Origin: Nocardia fluminea
GTDB lineage: Bacteria > Actinomycetota > Actinomycetes > Mycobacteriales > Mycobacteriaceae
Assembly: GCF_002846365.1 (NCBI RefSeq)
Contig: NZ_PJMW01000004.1
Span: 124,001-188,000, forward strand
Length of the DNA stretch: 64,000 bases
Direction of reading: 5' to 3'
The position numbers and the translations under genes are program-made. Positions 32,465-42,579 of this stretch are shown in pieces; the stretch's first letter is position 1, and each line of letters opens with the position of its first letter. Under the pieces are notes generated by a model. It had not been told where the DNA came from, did not search any database, and saw nothing but the letters and a program-made list of their open reading frames with translations.

Positions 32465-32986
32465 TCCGCGCACGTCGTGGACGTGGTGCACGACGTCGTG
32501 CAGGAAGTACCGGCCCAGCGAGGTGACCGTGAACAGCGAACCGTCACTGCGCGCACCCCGCAGCTGGAGCTGATCGGCGGGTACCGCGGCGAAGGCGGCG
32601 GCCACGCGATCGGCGGCGAGAGCCAGCTCTCGCGCGACCACGGCGGGGTCCTGCCGGTCGTAGCGATCGGCCACGGCGGTCGCGTCCTGATCCCAGTTCT
32701 CGAACCGCGGCACCTCGGTGCCGTCACCGTCCAGCATCAGCGCGAGCCGGGTATCGAAGATCCGGCACACGTCGCGCACGTGCGCGCCGTACTCGAGGAC
32801 AGACCAGGTCGCCTCGTCCGGACGCACTCGCGCGTCGTCGCGTTCGAGCGCAGAGCCGATCCGGGTGGCGCTGTCCAGGACGATCTCGGGGACGGCCGAG
32901 TACGCCGTGGCCTCGGCATCGAATCCACACTCGGCGCAGGCACGTTCGAGGACCCAGGTCCAGTTCTTGGTGTCAGGAACGATCAT
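32462..32986 (-). CDS. DinB/mycothiol-maleylpyruvate isomerase-fold protein
   Basis: 174 residues from ATG 32986. The four-helix DinB/MDMPI fold is seen in TWSVLEYGAHVRDVCRIFDT (first His of the metal site, YGAH) and in GRYFLHDVVHHVHDVRG at the C-terminus (second and third His). Metal ligands H..H-x3-H are therefore present. Enzymes of the fold use mycothiol in actinobacteria, or act as metal-dependent S-transferases; this one is not assignable further. The last codons lie inside the palindrome at 32441-32464. Confidence 0.8.
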   Translation of the reverse strand: MIVPDTKNWTWVLERACAECGFDAEATAYSAVPEIVLDSATRIGSALERDDARVRPDEATWSVLEYGAHVRDVCRIFDTRLALMLDGDGTEVPRFENWDQDATAVADRYDRQDPAVVARELALAADRVAAAFAAVPADQLQLRGARSDGSLFTVTSLGRYFLHDVVHHVHDVRG

Positions 32987-33056
32987 GGGAATCAGCCTAG
33001 GATGTCTGCTTCTTGCGCTCCATCAATATCGAGCCAACTATCGGCGAGATCCGGCA

Positions 33057-34112
33057 TCACTCGGCGAGCTGACTCGCTTGCTCGAACATCTCCAGCGTCA
33101 CCGCGTGCAGGAAGTCGCCGACCGGTTTCGGCGCCTTGCCCGCGAACGCCCGCGCGTAGGTGCCCTCGAGGACGATGCCCAGCTTGAAACAGGCCAGCAC
33201 CGTGTACCAGGTGACCGCGCTCAGGTCGCGGTCGGAGAACTTGCCGTAGTGCTCGATCATCTGCGCCTCGGTCGGCAGACCGCCGACGGTGCCGAGGGTG
33301 CCCATCAGGCCCGCGCCGACGGTGCCGGGCTCGGGCCGGGTCGCCAGCTGCCAGCCGAGATCGAGCAGCGGGTCGCCGATGGTCGACATCTCCCAGTCGA
33401 CCATCGCCGCCACCTCGGGGCCGTCGTAGTCGAACATCATGTTCGCCAGGTGGCAGTCACCGTGCATGATGCCGGGCGTCCAGTCCGTGGGCCGGTGCCG
33501 CTCGAGCCAGTCGCCGATCCGCTCGACACCGGGGATCTGCGGGCCGGGGTAGCCCTCGTTGGCGTTGTAGGAGTCGAGCTCGCGCAGCCAGCGCGGGACC
33601 TGGCGCTCGAGGAAACCCGCGGGACGGCCGTAGTCGTCGAGGCCGAGAGCTTGATAGTCGAGGGAGCCGAGCCGGGCGATGGCCTCGACCGCGGACAGTC
33701 CCATCTGGCGCCGGACCTCGGGATCGCCTGCGTGCAGCGCGGGCAGTTCGGTCTGCGGGTTGAAGCCGCGGATCGGCTCCATCAGATAGAACACCGCGCC
33801 GATCACCGACTCGTCGTCGCAGGCGGCGATCACCCGGGGCGAACGCACCTCGGTGTCGGCGATCGCGCGTAGCAGCCGTGATTCCCGGCCGATCACCTCG
33901 TTGCTCTTGGCGCGCAGATGCTTGGGCCCCCGCCGCAACACGTACTCGCGCCCGCCCCGGGTGAAGCGCAGCATCACGTTCTGCGTGCCGCCGCCGAGCG
34001 CGGTAACCGCGCCGAAATCCGTCCCGGGCAAGCCCTGTTCGTCCATCCACCGCCCGATTGCCGCGAAATCGGCGATCGCCGGGTCAACATCGACAGGTTG
34101 AGAAACAGCCAT
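33057..34112 (-). CDS. Phosphotransferase (APH/ACAD10-like) family protein
   Basis: 351 residues from ATG 34112. Kinase-like motifs are visible: GGGTQNVMLRFTRGGREYVL (nucleotide loop), RRGP with ENEVIGRESRLLRAIADT-like helix C (VIGRESRLLRAIADTEVRSP), catalytic HGDCHLANMMFD and metal-binding VDWEMSTIGDPLLDLGWQL. It belongs to the APH group fused to acyl-CoA dehydrogenases in ACAD10/11, which act on 4-hydroxyacyl-CoA. In actinobacteria such genes lie among fatty-acid catabolism genes, so a hydroxyacyl-CoA kinase role is more likely than drug resistance. Divergent from pabB. Confidence 0.82.
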   Translation of the reverse strand: MAVSQPVDVDPAIADFAAIGRWMDEQGLPGTDFGAVTALGGGTQNVMLRFTRGGREYVLRRGPKHLRAKSNEVIGRESRLLRAIADTEVRSPRVIAACDDESVIGAVFYLMEPIRGFNPQTELPALHAGDPEVRRQMGLSAVEAIARLGSLDYQALGLDDYGRPAGFLERQVPRWLRELDSYNANEGYPGPQIPGVERIGDWLERHRPTDWTPGIMHGDCHLANMMFDYDGPEVAAMVDWEMSTIGDPLLDLGWQLATRPEPGTVGAGLMGTLGTVGGLPTEAQMIEHYGKFSDRDLSAVTWYTVLACFKLGIVLEGTYARAFAGKAPKPVGDFLHAVTLEMFEQASQLAE

Positions 34113-34191
34113 GGCGCACATTGTGCCCCGACACCGGTGGGGACTGCGCGGGAATGACCGCGCGCACGCCCGGCGTAAAGTTTCTGCCACG

Positions 34192-36252
<2,061 letters not shown>

Positions 36253-36306
36253 GTTCGACGCACACACGGGACAACATTGCTGCCAGGTCGGCACAGCGTC
36301 CGCGCA

Positions 36307-36801
36307 TCAGCGCCGACGTCGGCCGCGCTTGTCCGGCTCCGGCTCCGGTGCGGGTTCCTCGCCCCCACGCCCCGTGATCCGCCCGAGCAACCCGACACCG
36401 GGCAGCTTCGCCACCGCCCCGAACACGTCCTCACCCAGCGCGATCATCGCCTCGAGCCGCGGCAGCAACCGGTCATAGGTGGCGAACACCGGATCAGCCA
36501 AAGCCAACGTCCGATCGAGCCGATCGATCGTGCTGTTGAGCCGATCGACCGCGATGGACAGATTCTCCACCAGATCCGGCAACTGCGCGGCCAGCTGCGC
36601 CGACGCAGGAGGCAGCCGAACCGCCGTGTCGAAGGCATAACCCGCGGTCTGCTGAGCAGCATCGATAGCCTGCCCCGCCGCCGCCTGAGCAGCCCCCACC
36701 GCCGCCTGAGCCGCCGACAGCAAGTCAGCCCCCGGCACCTTCCGCGCCTGCGCCGCCGGAACAACCTCCTCCGCGCGCCCCCGCTTCCTCGGGTTCGTCA
36801 T
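36307..36801 (-). CDS. Alanine-rich coiled-coil hypothetical protein
   Basis: 164 residues from ATG 36801. It starts with a basic patch (MTNPRKRGRAEEVVPAAQ), followed by an Ala-rich helix (GAAQAAAGQAIDAAQQTAGY), a heptad-like stretch (LPDLVENLSIAVDRLNSTID, RLDRTLALADPVFATYDRLL) and a basic RGRRRR tail. The pattern is like mycobacterial coiled-coil proteins annotated as unknown, and could bind DNA or act as a scaffold. It converges on the pabB gene and starts about 490 bp from the TerD-HNH gene. Confidence 0.55.
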   Translation of the reverse strand: MTNPRKRGRAEEVVPAAQARKVPGADLLSAAQAAVGAAQAAAGQAIDAAQQTAGYAFDTAVRLPPASAQLAAQLPDLVENLSIAVDRLNSTIDRLDRTLALADPVFATYDRLLPRLEAMIALGEDVFGAVAKLPGVGLLGRITGRGGEEPAPEPEPDKRGRRRR

Positions 36802-37287
36802 AACCCCACTGTGCCCCAAGGAAGCCGCCGACGCAGGGAACCGCGCCCCCATCGCCTCGTGTCACGCCCACAGCCCGCACCCCTCCCCCATTCCCCAGCC
36901 ACGCCAGCTGATAGCGCGGTTATGGGTGCGATCTCGGGTTGAACGCTGTGGTCAACAGTGCAGTAAGGACACCACTCACCTCACCCCGAGACCGCCATGA
37001 CCGCACTCCCAACCCCCCACCCGCGACCCTTAGGGAGCGGCGGCCACGAAGTGGCCGGTCGCGGCCGGGCCGCCGGTTAGCCGCCGGGGCGTAGGCGACG
37101 CAGGAGCAAGCCCCGGTGGCTAACCGGCGGCCCCTGGGGGCCGCGACTCGAGCGCGCCAGCGCTCCAACAAACACAGCCTCAAACCTGCCTGGGACTACT
37201 CCAACCCTGGTCATCCCCCAACGCCCAGGACCACCACCCAACGCTCGAACAAACCCTGTCGGACCCTCATGACATCATGCGAGCACC
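36802..37287. repeat. Intergenic 486 bp with a block of stem-loops (37041-37165)
   Basis: No protein gene found. Three stem-loops follow each other. CGGCCAC/GTGGCCG lie at 37041-37057. A 24-bp stem with one G-U pair has arms 37067-37090 and 37110-37133 around a 19-base loop. GAGCGC/GCGCTC lie at 37150-37165. A weaker hairpin (GTTGA...TCAAC) lies near 36945. The long stem is far beyond a simple terminator and looks like a REP/BIME-type element or a structured RNA. It lies upstream of the TerD-HNH gene. Confidence 0.7.
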
Positions 37288-39147
37288 ATGGAACTACGCA
37301 AGGGTGCGCACGCGCCGGTCCCGACATCGCTTCTCGCCGTGGTCGTTTCATGGCGGTCGGCGCATACGGTAGATGCGCATGCCCTGCTGGTCACCGAGTC
37401 GGGCCTCGTCCGCGGCGACCGGGATTTCGTCTTCTTCAACGCACCCCGCCACGCCTCCCAGGCGGTGACCCTGGACCAGGAACCCGCCCCCGGCACCGCG
37501 CGCCTGAGTATCTCGCTACCTCGCACCGAACCCGATGTGGCCCGCATCGTCGTCAGCGCGTCCCTCGACGACGCCACCTTCGACCAACTCCCCGACCTCA
37601 CCTTGACCGTGCACGCCGCCGACGGCCCGATTGCCCGGTTCACGATCGACGGTATCGAAGACGTCCAGGCGATGATGTTCGGCGAGTTCTATCGCCGCGA
37701 CGGCCAGTGGCGGTTCCGCGCGATCGGCCAGGGCTGGTCGGGCGGCCTGGCCGGACTGGCCGGTGAGTTCGGCGTCACTGTCGACGAGCCCACCACCGCA
37801 CTTCCCGGCAGCACACCCGGCGACGGCTCGCGGGTGCCCGCCCAACCGAACCGGGCACCGTCCTCCGGCGCCCCGCGCACCGCCGATCGCGCACGCTTCG
37901 CGAGTGTGCCGTCACGACACGACGCGTCGTCCTCGGCCGCCGATCTGCCCGACGCCGACCAGCGGGCGAATTGGCCGTCCGCCGAGGCGGCGAATCCCGC
38001 CGCGGCGCGGCACGACGGTCCCACGTCGACGCGCCCACCGGCCCTGTCCCGCCGCGTCATCGACGTGCCGCCCCCGCCACCGGCCGATCCGGAGATCGCC
38101 GACTGGCATCCGGACCCGGAAACCCCTGATCAACTCCGCTGGTGGGACGGGGACGAGTGGACTTCGAGCGTCCACCCGCACCTCCACGATCACCGACACC
38201 GCTGCACGCGCTGTGGCAACCCCCTGCGGCGCAAGCTGTTCGGCGGCCACGGCCCGTGCAAGAACTGCGCCGCCGAAATCGAGGAGTTCCTCACGCACTG
38301 GCGCAATCGAGCCCGGCGCGTCCTCGCGGGCCCTGGCACGATGTCGGTGGAATGGACCGAAGTGTGGGCCGCGCTGCGCTTCCAGCGCATCGACGAGGAA
38401 CGCGGCCGCACCCTGCTGCGCGAGGCGGGTCTGACCCAGGTCGAGCGGATGGTCGCGTTCGCCTTCGCCGACGGTGAGGTGTTCGCCGACGAACTGGACG
38501 CGTTCGAGCACGTCGTCAGCGAGCTGGCGCTGTCGGGCGGCGTCGTCGACGATCTGCGCCGCCGAATGCATCGCGGCCGCACCCTGTCCCGTTTGCGCGC
38601 CGGCGAACTGCCCACCGTCAACACCCCGGGTCTGCACCTCGACCCCGAAGAACGCGTCCACCTCGATCTGCCCGCCGTACACATCCGCATGCTCGCGCGC
38701 GGCCCGCGCAATACCGAGGGCCGCCTGATCGGCAGTTCCAAGAAGCTGCGTTTCGTCGGCGACGGCACCGGCATCGAACTGCCGTGGAACCGGGTGGTCT
38801 CGGTGCATCCCGAGCACGGCACCGTTGTGCTCGCGGCGACCTCGGCACGCGGCGGCGCGACCTTCGGCGTCGCCGATCCCGACTATGTGGCGGCGGCACT
38901 GGAAGGTGCGCTGCGCGTGTCGAAACGCCTGGTCCTGACTCCGGGTCAGCTCGACAGCCGCAGCATTCCCCAGGATGTGAAAGCTCAGGTGTGGCAACGC
39001 GACGGCGGCGCGTGCGTGGAGTGCGGCGACGGCCACTACCTGGAATTCGACCACATCATCCCGCTCAGCCGCGGTGGTGCGACGAGCGTGACGAACCTGC
39101 AGATCCTGTGCCGGGCCTGCAATCGCGCCAAGGGCGCGCGGATCTAA
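37288..39147 (+). CDS. TerD / zinc-ribbon / TerB-like / HNH nuclease fusion
   Basis: 619 residues from ATG 37288. Order: TerD-like beta-sandwich (1-168; FVFFNAP, DGIEDVQAMMFGEFYRRDGQ), proline-rich linker (170-265), short DUF2510-like segment (ADWHPDPETPDQLRWWDGDE), zinc ribbon (C306, C309, C324, C327), TerB-like helices (335-430; AFADGEVFADELDAFEHVVS), beta/PH-like region (450-545), and an HNH nuclease (C576, C579, LEFDHIIPLSRGG with D588-H589, C608, C611). Ter domains are calcium-binding and tied to stress and defence; an HNH tail suggests DNA damage or cleavage on activation. The domain order is unusual. Confidence 0.75.
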   Translation: MELRKGAHAPVPTSLLAVVVSWRSAHTVDAHALLVTESGLVRGDRDFVFFNAPRHASQAVTLDQEPAPGTARLSISLPRTEPDVARIVVSASLDDATFDQLPDLTLTVHAADGPIARFTIDGIEDVQAMMFGEFYRRDGQWRFRAIGQGWSGGLAGLAGEFGVTVDEPTTALPGSTPGDGSRVPAQPNRAPSSGAPRTADRARFASVPSRHDASSSAADLPDADQRANWPSAEAANPAAARHDGPTSTRPPALSRRVIDVPPPPPADPEIADWHPDPETPDQLRWWDGDEWTSSVHPHLHDHRHRCTRCGNPLRRKLFGGHGPCKNCAAEIEEFLTHWRNRARRVLAGPGTMSVEWTEVWAALRFQRIDEERGRTLLREAGLTQVERMVAFAFADGEVFADELDAFEHVVSELALSGGVVDDLRRRMHRGRTLSRLRAGELPTVNTPGLHLDPEERVHLDLPAVHIRMLARGPRNTEGRLIGSSKKLRFVGDGTGIELPWNRVVSVHPEHGTVVLAATSARGGATFGVADPDYVAAALEGALRVSKRLVLTPGQLDSRSIPQDVKAQVWQRDGGACVECGDGHYLEFDHIIPLSRGGATSVTNLQILCRACNRAKGARI

Positions 39148-39434
39148 CCGAGAATCGCGTTCATGATGGTGCCGCCGCTGGTAGCGATCACGCCGCCGAT
39201 CATCGCGCCGGCGATCATCTTCGGCGACTCCATCGCGCTACCGTTCCACTTCTCCCAGGCGAACTTTCCACCGGCGACGGTGATGGCGAGCACACCCGAC
39301 AGGATCATGAACCAGGTCAGGTACTGCACCATTTTCATGATCTTGTCCGACAGCGGAGGCGCTTCGGGGGTCGGATTGCCGATCTGCGCGTACGTGGTGA
39401 TGGTGTCGGCCATCGACGTCAGAATGATGCTCAT
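39144..39434 (-). CDS. VirB2/TrbC-like small membrane protein A
   Basis: 96 residues from ATG 39434. Two membrane helices (YLTWFMILSGVLAITVAGGK and AGAMIGGVIATSGGTIMNAI) are separated by FAWEKWNGSAMESPKM, a layout like VirB2/TrbC pilin-type subunits. A short N-terminus (MSIILTSMADTITTYAQIGN) precedes them. It is about 66 of 80 residues identical to protein B at 39640, which faces away from it. Its stop overlaps the TerD-HNH gene end by 3 bases. The pilin link is from membrane layout and feel, not from a match. Confidence 0.6.
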   Translation of the reverse strand: MSIILTSMADTITTYAQIGNPTPEAPPLSDKIMKMVQYLTWFMILSGVLAITVAGGKFAWEKWNGSAMESPKMIAGAMIGGVIATSGGTIMNAILG

Positions 39435-39698
39435 AGCCTGCTCCCCTATCGCGTGCCGCGAACTGCGTTCCAGCCCTGCCGTATTCGATCGTGGTCCAGG
39501 ATAAGGGCGCGAACCCCCTGCACACCAACAAAACCGATCGGTTCGGTCGGATGGGCACCGACACGGTGGCACCGGACCGGATACCATCAGTGCAGAGTTC
39601 ATCGTCGTCCTGTTCCTCCGAGATACCGAGTGAGACCCCATGCTCCTGGCCGCCGTCACCGATACCTTGGCGCAGATCGGCAATCCGACCCCCGAAGC
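39361..39698. repeat. Inverted gene duplication with 29-bp exact core
   Basis: The 29 bases at 39361-39389 are the exact reverse complement of 39670-39698, within the coding parts of the two small membrane proteins. The rest of the two genes is similar but not identical. This could recombine to invert the DNA between them, including both promoters. Confidence 0.75.
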
Positions 39699-39912
39699 AC
39701 CGCCGCTGGCGGACAAGATCATGCAGTTGGTCAGGTACCTGACCTGGTTCATCTTGTTGTCCGGCATCATCGCCATCACTGTCGCGGGCGGAAAGTTCGC
39801 CTGGGAGAAGTGGACCGGCAGCTCCATGGAGTCGCCGAAGATGGTCGCGGGCGCGATGATCGGCGGCGTCGTCGCCACCAGCGCGGGCACCATCATGAAC
39901 GCGATGCTCTAG
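39640..39912 (+). CDS. VirB2/TrbC-like small membrane protein B
   Basis: 90 residues from ATG 39640. It has the same layout as protein A: AQIGNPTPEAPPLADKIMQL, then helix one (YLTWFILLSGIIAITVAGGK), FAWEKWTGSSMESPKM, then helix two (AGAMIGGVVATSAGTIMNAM). The N-terminus differs (MLLAAVTDTL). The 205-bp gap between the divergent pair has no other gene. A perfect terminator follows at 39981. Paralogues in divergent orientation next to TerD genes are an unusual arrangement. Confidence 0.6.
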   Translation: MLLAAVTDTLAQIGNPTPEAPPLADKIMQLVRYLTWFILLSGIIAITVAGGKFAWEKWTGSSMESPKMVAGAMIGGVVATSAGTIMNAML

Positions 39913-39980
39913 GGTTCCTGCTCCGCTCGGGTCGGTCCGGGATCAGCCCGGGCCGACTCGACCGGCCAGCAACACATCGA

Positions 39981-40013
39981 CCCGAGTTCTGTTGACGTTC
40001 AACAGAACTCGGG
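39981..40013. terminator. Perfect 15-bp stem between convergent genes
   Basis: CCCGAGTTCTGTTGA pairs exactly with TCAACAGAACTCGGG around a CGT loop. It sits between the small membrane gene (+) and the FBP protein gene (-) and is symmetric, so it should work in both directions. A T tract is missing. Confidence 0.8.
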
Positions 40014-40077
40014 CGGGTCGGATTCTCGAGTGTCGGCGCACAGCATCTACCTCCTGTCGTTCGGTGGTTCGGGTCGG

Positions 40078-40566
40078 CTAGGTGTAGAGCCGGTCCACGA
40101 AGGCGTTCAGGTTTTCCACCACGCGCTGGGCCTTCTCCTCCGGGGTCAGATCCTCGCGATACCTGCTGCCCATCGACGGCCGCTTCTTGTTGCGCGCATA
40201 CAGCGAGCAGGCCAGATCGGTGCACATGTAGCTGCCGACCGTGTTGCCTTTACGTCCCGACTCGCCCGTCTTGCTCGCGGTCATCAATGAAACGCCGCCG
40301 CCGGAATGGGTGGTGAGGCAGATCGTGCACATCTGCGTCTTGCCCGATCCGCCGGTCTCGTGCCGCAACGCGACACTGACCAGCCCGTCCTCGCGCGGCA
40401 CACAGATGTAGCAGCGTCCCGCGTACGAGGGGTCGGTCCAGCCGAGGAAGTCGAGATCCTCCCAGGGCCGTTCGGCCAGGTCACGCGGCACATTCAAACG
40501 TTTGGCGTCACCTTTCGAACAGTTGACGAACGACGACCTGATATCGCGTTCGGTAATGGGTTCCAT
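40078..40566 (-). CDS. FBP-domain treble-clef zinc protein
   Basis: 162 residues from ATG 40566. The FBP domain pattern is seen: PWEDLDFLGWTDPSYAGRCY, CVPREDGLVSVALRHETG, QMCTICLTTHSGGGVSLMTA (C-x2-C), GNTVGSYMCTDLACSLYARN (C-x4-C) and RVVENLNAFVDRL at the end. These treble-clef proteins bind rRNA-associated EF-G or other partners in the fusidic-acid-resistance family (FusB-type); others are of unknown role. It is co-oriented with the TerD-vWA gene, 118 bp downstream of its end. Confidence 0.8.
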   Translation of the reverse strand: MEPITERDIRSSFVNCSKGDAKRLNVPRDLAERPWEDLDFLGWTDPSYAGRCYICVPREDGLVSVALRHETGGSGKTQMCTICLTTHSGGGVSLMTASKTGESGRKGNTVGSYMCTDLACSLYARNKKRPSMGSRYREDLTPEEKAQRVVENLNAFVDRLYT

Positions 40567-40683
40567 GCGTTGATCCTTCCGGTCTGCGGAGTGCAAACGG
40601 TAGACACGCTAACGATCCCCACCTGCGGAGACAACCTGTTTTCCGGCCGTCGGTGACGAGCATCGCAGCCGACGGCCGGCCCG

Positions 40684-41907
40684 TCAGGTGAGGATTCCCG
40701 CGGTGCGCGCGGCGCGCAGCCAATCGGGGAATTCGCCGAGCAGCCTGCCGTACAGCTCGGCGTCGCTGATCCGGTCGATGTCGTCGAGGGCGAAGAACCC
40801 GGCGTTGTCGACGACGCGGCCGTCGAGTTCGTCGAGAGTGCGCAGGACGCCGAAGTTGGCAGTGCCGAGACCGATGAACTGCCAGAACGCGGGCAGGTGG
40901 GCGGCTTCGCGCATCAGGGCGGCGATCTCGCGCTTCTTCGCGAAGCCACCGTCGGTGAAGAACAGGACGAGCGTGGGTTCGGTCAGGGTTTCGATGACCG
41001 CGCGCATGATCGGCAGTTCGTCGTTGCGGCCGCCGATGGCGTTGTAGTCGAGACCTTGGTGCGTGCCCTTGAGATGGAGATAGGTTTGCGCCCACTGTTC
41101 CGCACCCGCGACCGTGATATCGGGCAGCTTCAGATAGGTGAGGGCGTAGAGGTAGGCCTCGAGCACGCCGTCGTCGTCGAGTTGCGTGGCGACCGGGATC
41201 ATGCGCTCGACGACCCGATGCACCGTCCCGCCGCGATACATCTTCTCCATGCTGCCGGTCTTGTCGATCACCAGCACCACCCGCGCCCTGACGCCGAAAG
41301 CGCTCTTGTCGATCAGCACTTTCGCGACTTCGCGTTTGCGCATGTCCAGCTTCTGCCGCTTCTCGAAAGACAGCGAAGCCTCCCCGGGCACCGTCCGGAC
41401 TTCCGCGACCGCCGCAGGCTCGTCGTCGACGCTCACCCCGTGGTCGGTGACCAGGTCGGCGAACCCGCCCGCGTAGCCCTGACCGACCGCCCGAACTTTC
41501 CACTCATCACCGCGGCGGTACAACTCGAGCGCGATCACCACCGACTCACGCCCGAGTCCGTCGATCACGTACTCGTGCAGCACGGTGCCCGCGCTGTCCG
41601 CGACCGAGGCCACCGGCGAGGCGGCGGCACCGAACGTATCCCCCTCTACCGCAACGGTGATCACCGCGCGAATCTGCGCGATCTCGACCGGCACGGCGCC
41701 GAGCGACACCTCGAGCTCCGCACCGTGGAGCCGGACACCGGGCGCCTGTGGCTGATTGAAGAAGACGAAATCCGCGTCCGAGCGCACCTTGCCCGCGTCG
41801 GTCACCAGCAGTGCCGAGAGGTCGGCCGCCACCCCGCCCCGAACCGACAGCACCACCTGCCCCGCGGCCAAACCCGCATTCTGCCCTTTGACCAGCGCAG
41901 CAGCCAT
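40684..41907 (-). CDS. TerD-like protein with C-terminal vWA domain
   Basis: 407 residues. ATG 41907 follows GAGAGGG at a good distance. The TerD-like N-terminus (VTDAGKVRSDADFVFFNQPQ, YVIDGLGRESVVIALELYRR) resembles that of the HNH fusion, and the C-terminus is a von Willebrand A domain with a MIDAS loop (VVLVIDKTGSMEKMYRGGTV) and TDGGFAKKREIAALMREAAH. TerY/TerF-type proteins have this layout and form a complex with other Ter proteins to sense damage or phage. It is the second TerD-containing gene of the locus, 1.5 kb from the first. Confidence 0.85.
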   Translation of the reverse strand: MAAALVKGQNAGLAAGQVVLSVRGGVAADLSALLVTDAGKVRSDADFVFFNQPQAPGVRLHGAELEVSLGAVPVEIAQIRAVITVAVEGDTFGAAASPVASVADSAGTVLHEYVIDGLGRESVVIALELYRRGDEWKVRAVGQGYAGGFADLVTDHGVSVDDEPAAVAEVRTVPGEASLSFEKRQKLDMRKREVAKVLIDKSAFGVRARVVLVIDKTGSMEKMYRGGTVHRVVERMIPVATQLDDDGVLEAYLYALTYLKLPDITVAGAEQWAQTYLHLKGTHQGLDYNAIGGRNDELPIMRAVIETLTEPTLVLFFTDGGFAKKREIAALMREAAHLPAFWQFIGLGTANFGVLRTLDELDGRVVDNAGFFALDDIDRISDAELYGRLLGEFPDWLRAARTAGILT

Positions 41908-41958
41908 CGACATCCCTCTCATCGCACCGTAATGCCCCACACCCTAGGCGAATACGGG

Positions 41959-42579
41959 CTAGATCCAGCCCTTCTCGCGTGCTTTGAGGGCGGCTTCGTA
42001 GCGATTGGACACCCCGAGCTTGGTCATCGCCGAGGACAGGTAGTTGCGGGTGGTGCCCGGCGACAGGTGCGCGCGTTTGGCGATGTCCTCCACGGAGGCG
42101 CCGTCGGCGGCGAATTCCAGGACGTCGGCCTCGCGCGCGGTGAGGACGGTGTCGCCCGCGCTGATGGCTTCGGCCGCGAGTTCGGGATCGACGTATCGGC
42201 CACCCTCGTGCACCGACCGGATCACCTCGGCCAGCGTCGCCGCCGAGGTTGTCTTGGGCAGGAACCCGCGCACCCCCGCCGCGAGGGCGCGCTTGAGGTA
42301 GCCGGGCCTGCCGTGGCTGGTGACGATCAAAGTACCCGCGCCGGGGGTGATCCGGAGCAGTTCGACGGCGGTGTCGATGCCGTCGATACCCGGCATCTGC
42401 AGGTCGATCACGGCGACCGCGACCGGCTCGTCGTCCTCGGCCCTGCGGCGCCACGCGGCGACGAGTTCCGCGCCGGAGCCGACGTGGGCCACCACCTCGA
42501 GATCGGGCTCCAGACCGAGCATCGTCGCCATGGCGGCGCGGATGAGGGTCTCGTCGTCGGCGAGCAATACGGGAATCAC
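41959..42579 (-). CDS. NarL/LuxR-type response regulator
   Basis: 206 residues from GTG 42579, overlapping the kinase stop (GTGA). The receiver domain has acidic pocket DDE (8-10), D59 (AVIDLQMPG) and a K in FLPKTTSA. The C-terminal LuxR helix-turn-helix is LTAREADVLEFAADGASVED, IAKRAHLSPGTTRNYLSSAM, TKLGVSNRYEAALKAREKGW. It pairs with the kinase encoded just upstream. The pair probably controls the ABC exporter genes with which it shares the operon. Confidence 0.9.
   Translation of the reverse strand: MIPVLLADDETLIRAAMATMLGLEPDLEVVAHVGSGAELVAAWRRRAEDDEPVAVAVIDLQMPGIDGIDTAVELLRITPGAGTLIVTSHGRPGYLKRALAAGVRGFLPKTTSAATLAEVIRSVHEGGRYVDPELAAEAISAGDTVLTAREADVLEFAADGASVEDIAKRAHLSPGTTRNYLSSAMTKLGVSNRYEAALKAREKGWI

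Noticed and set aside
33057..34112. Aminoglycoside resistance phosphotransferase
   Set aside because: The sequence matches the ACAD10/fatty-acid-linked branch and no resistance or mobile genes adjoin it.
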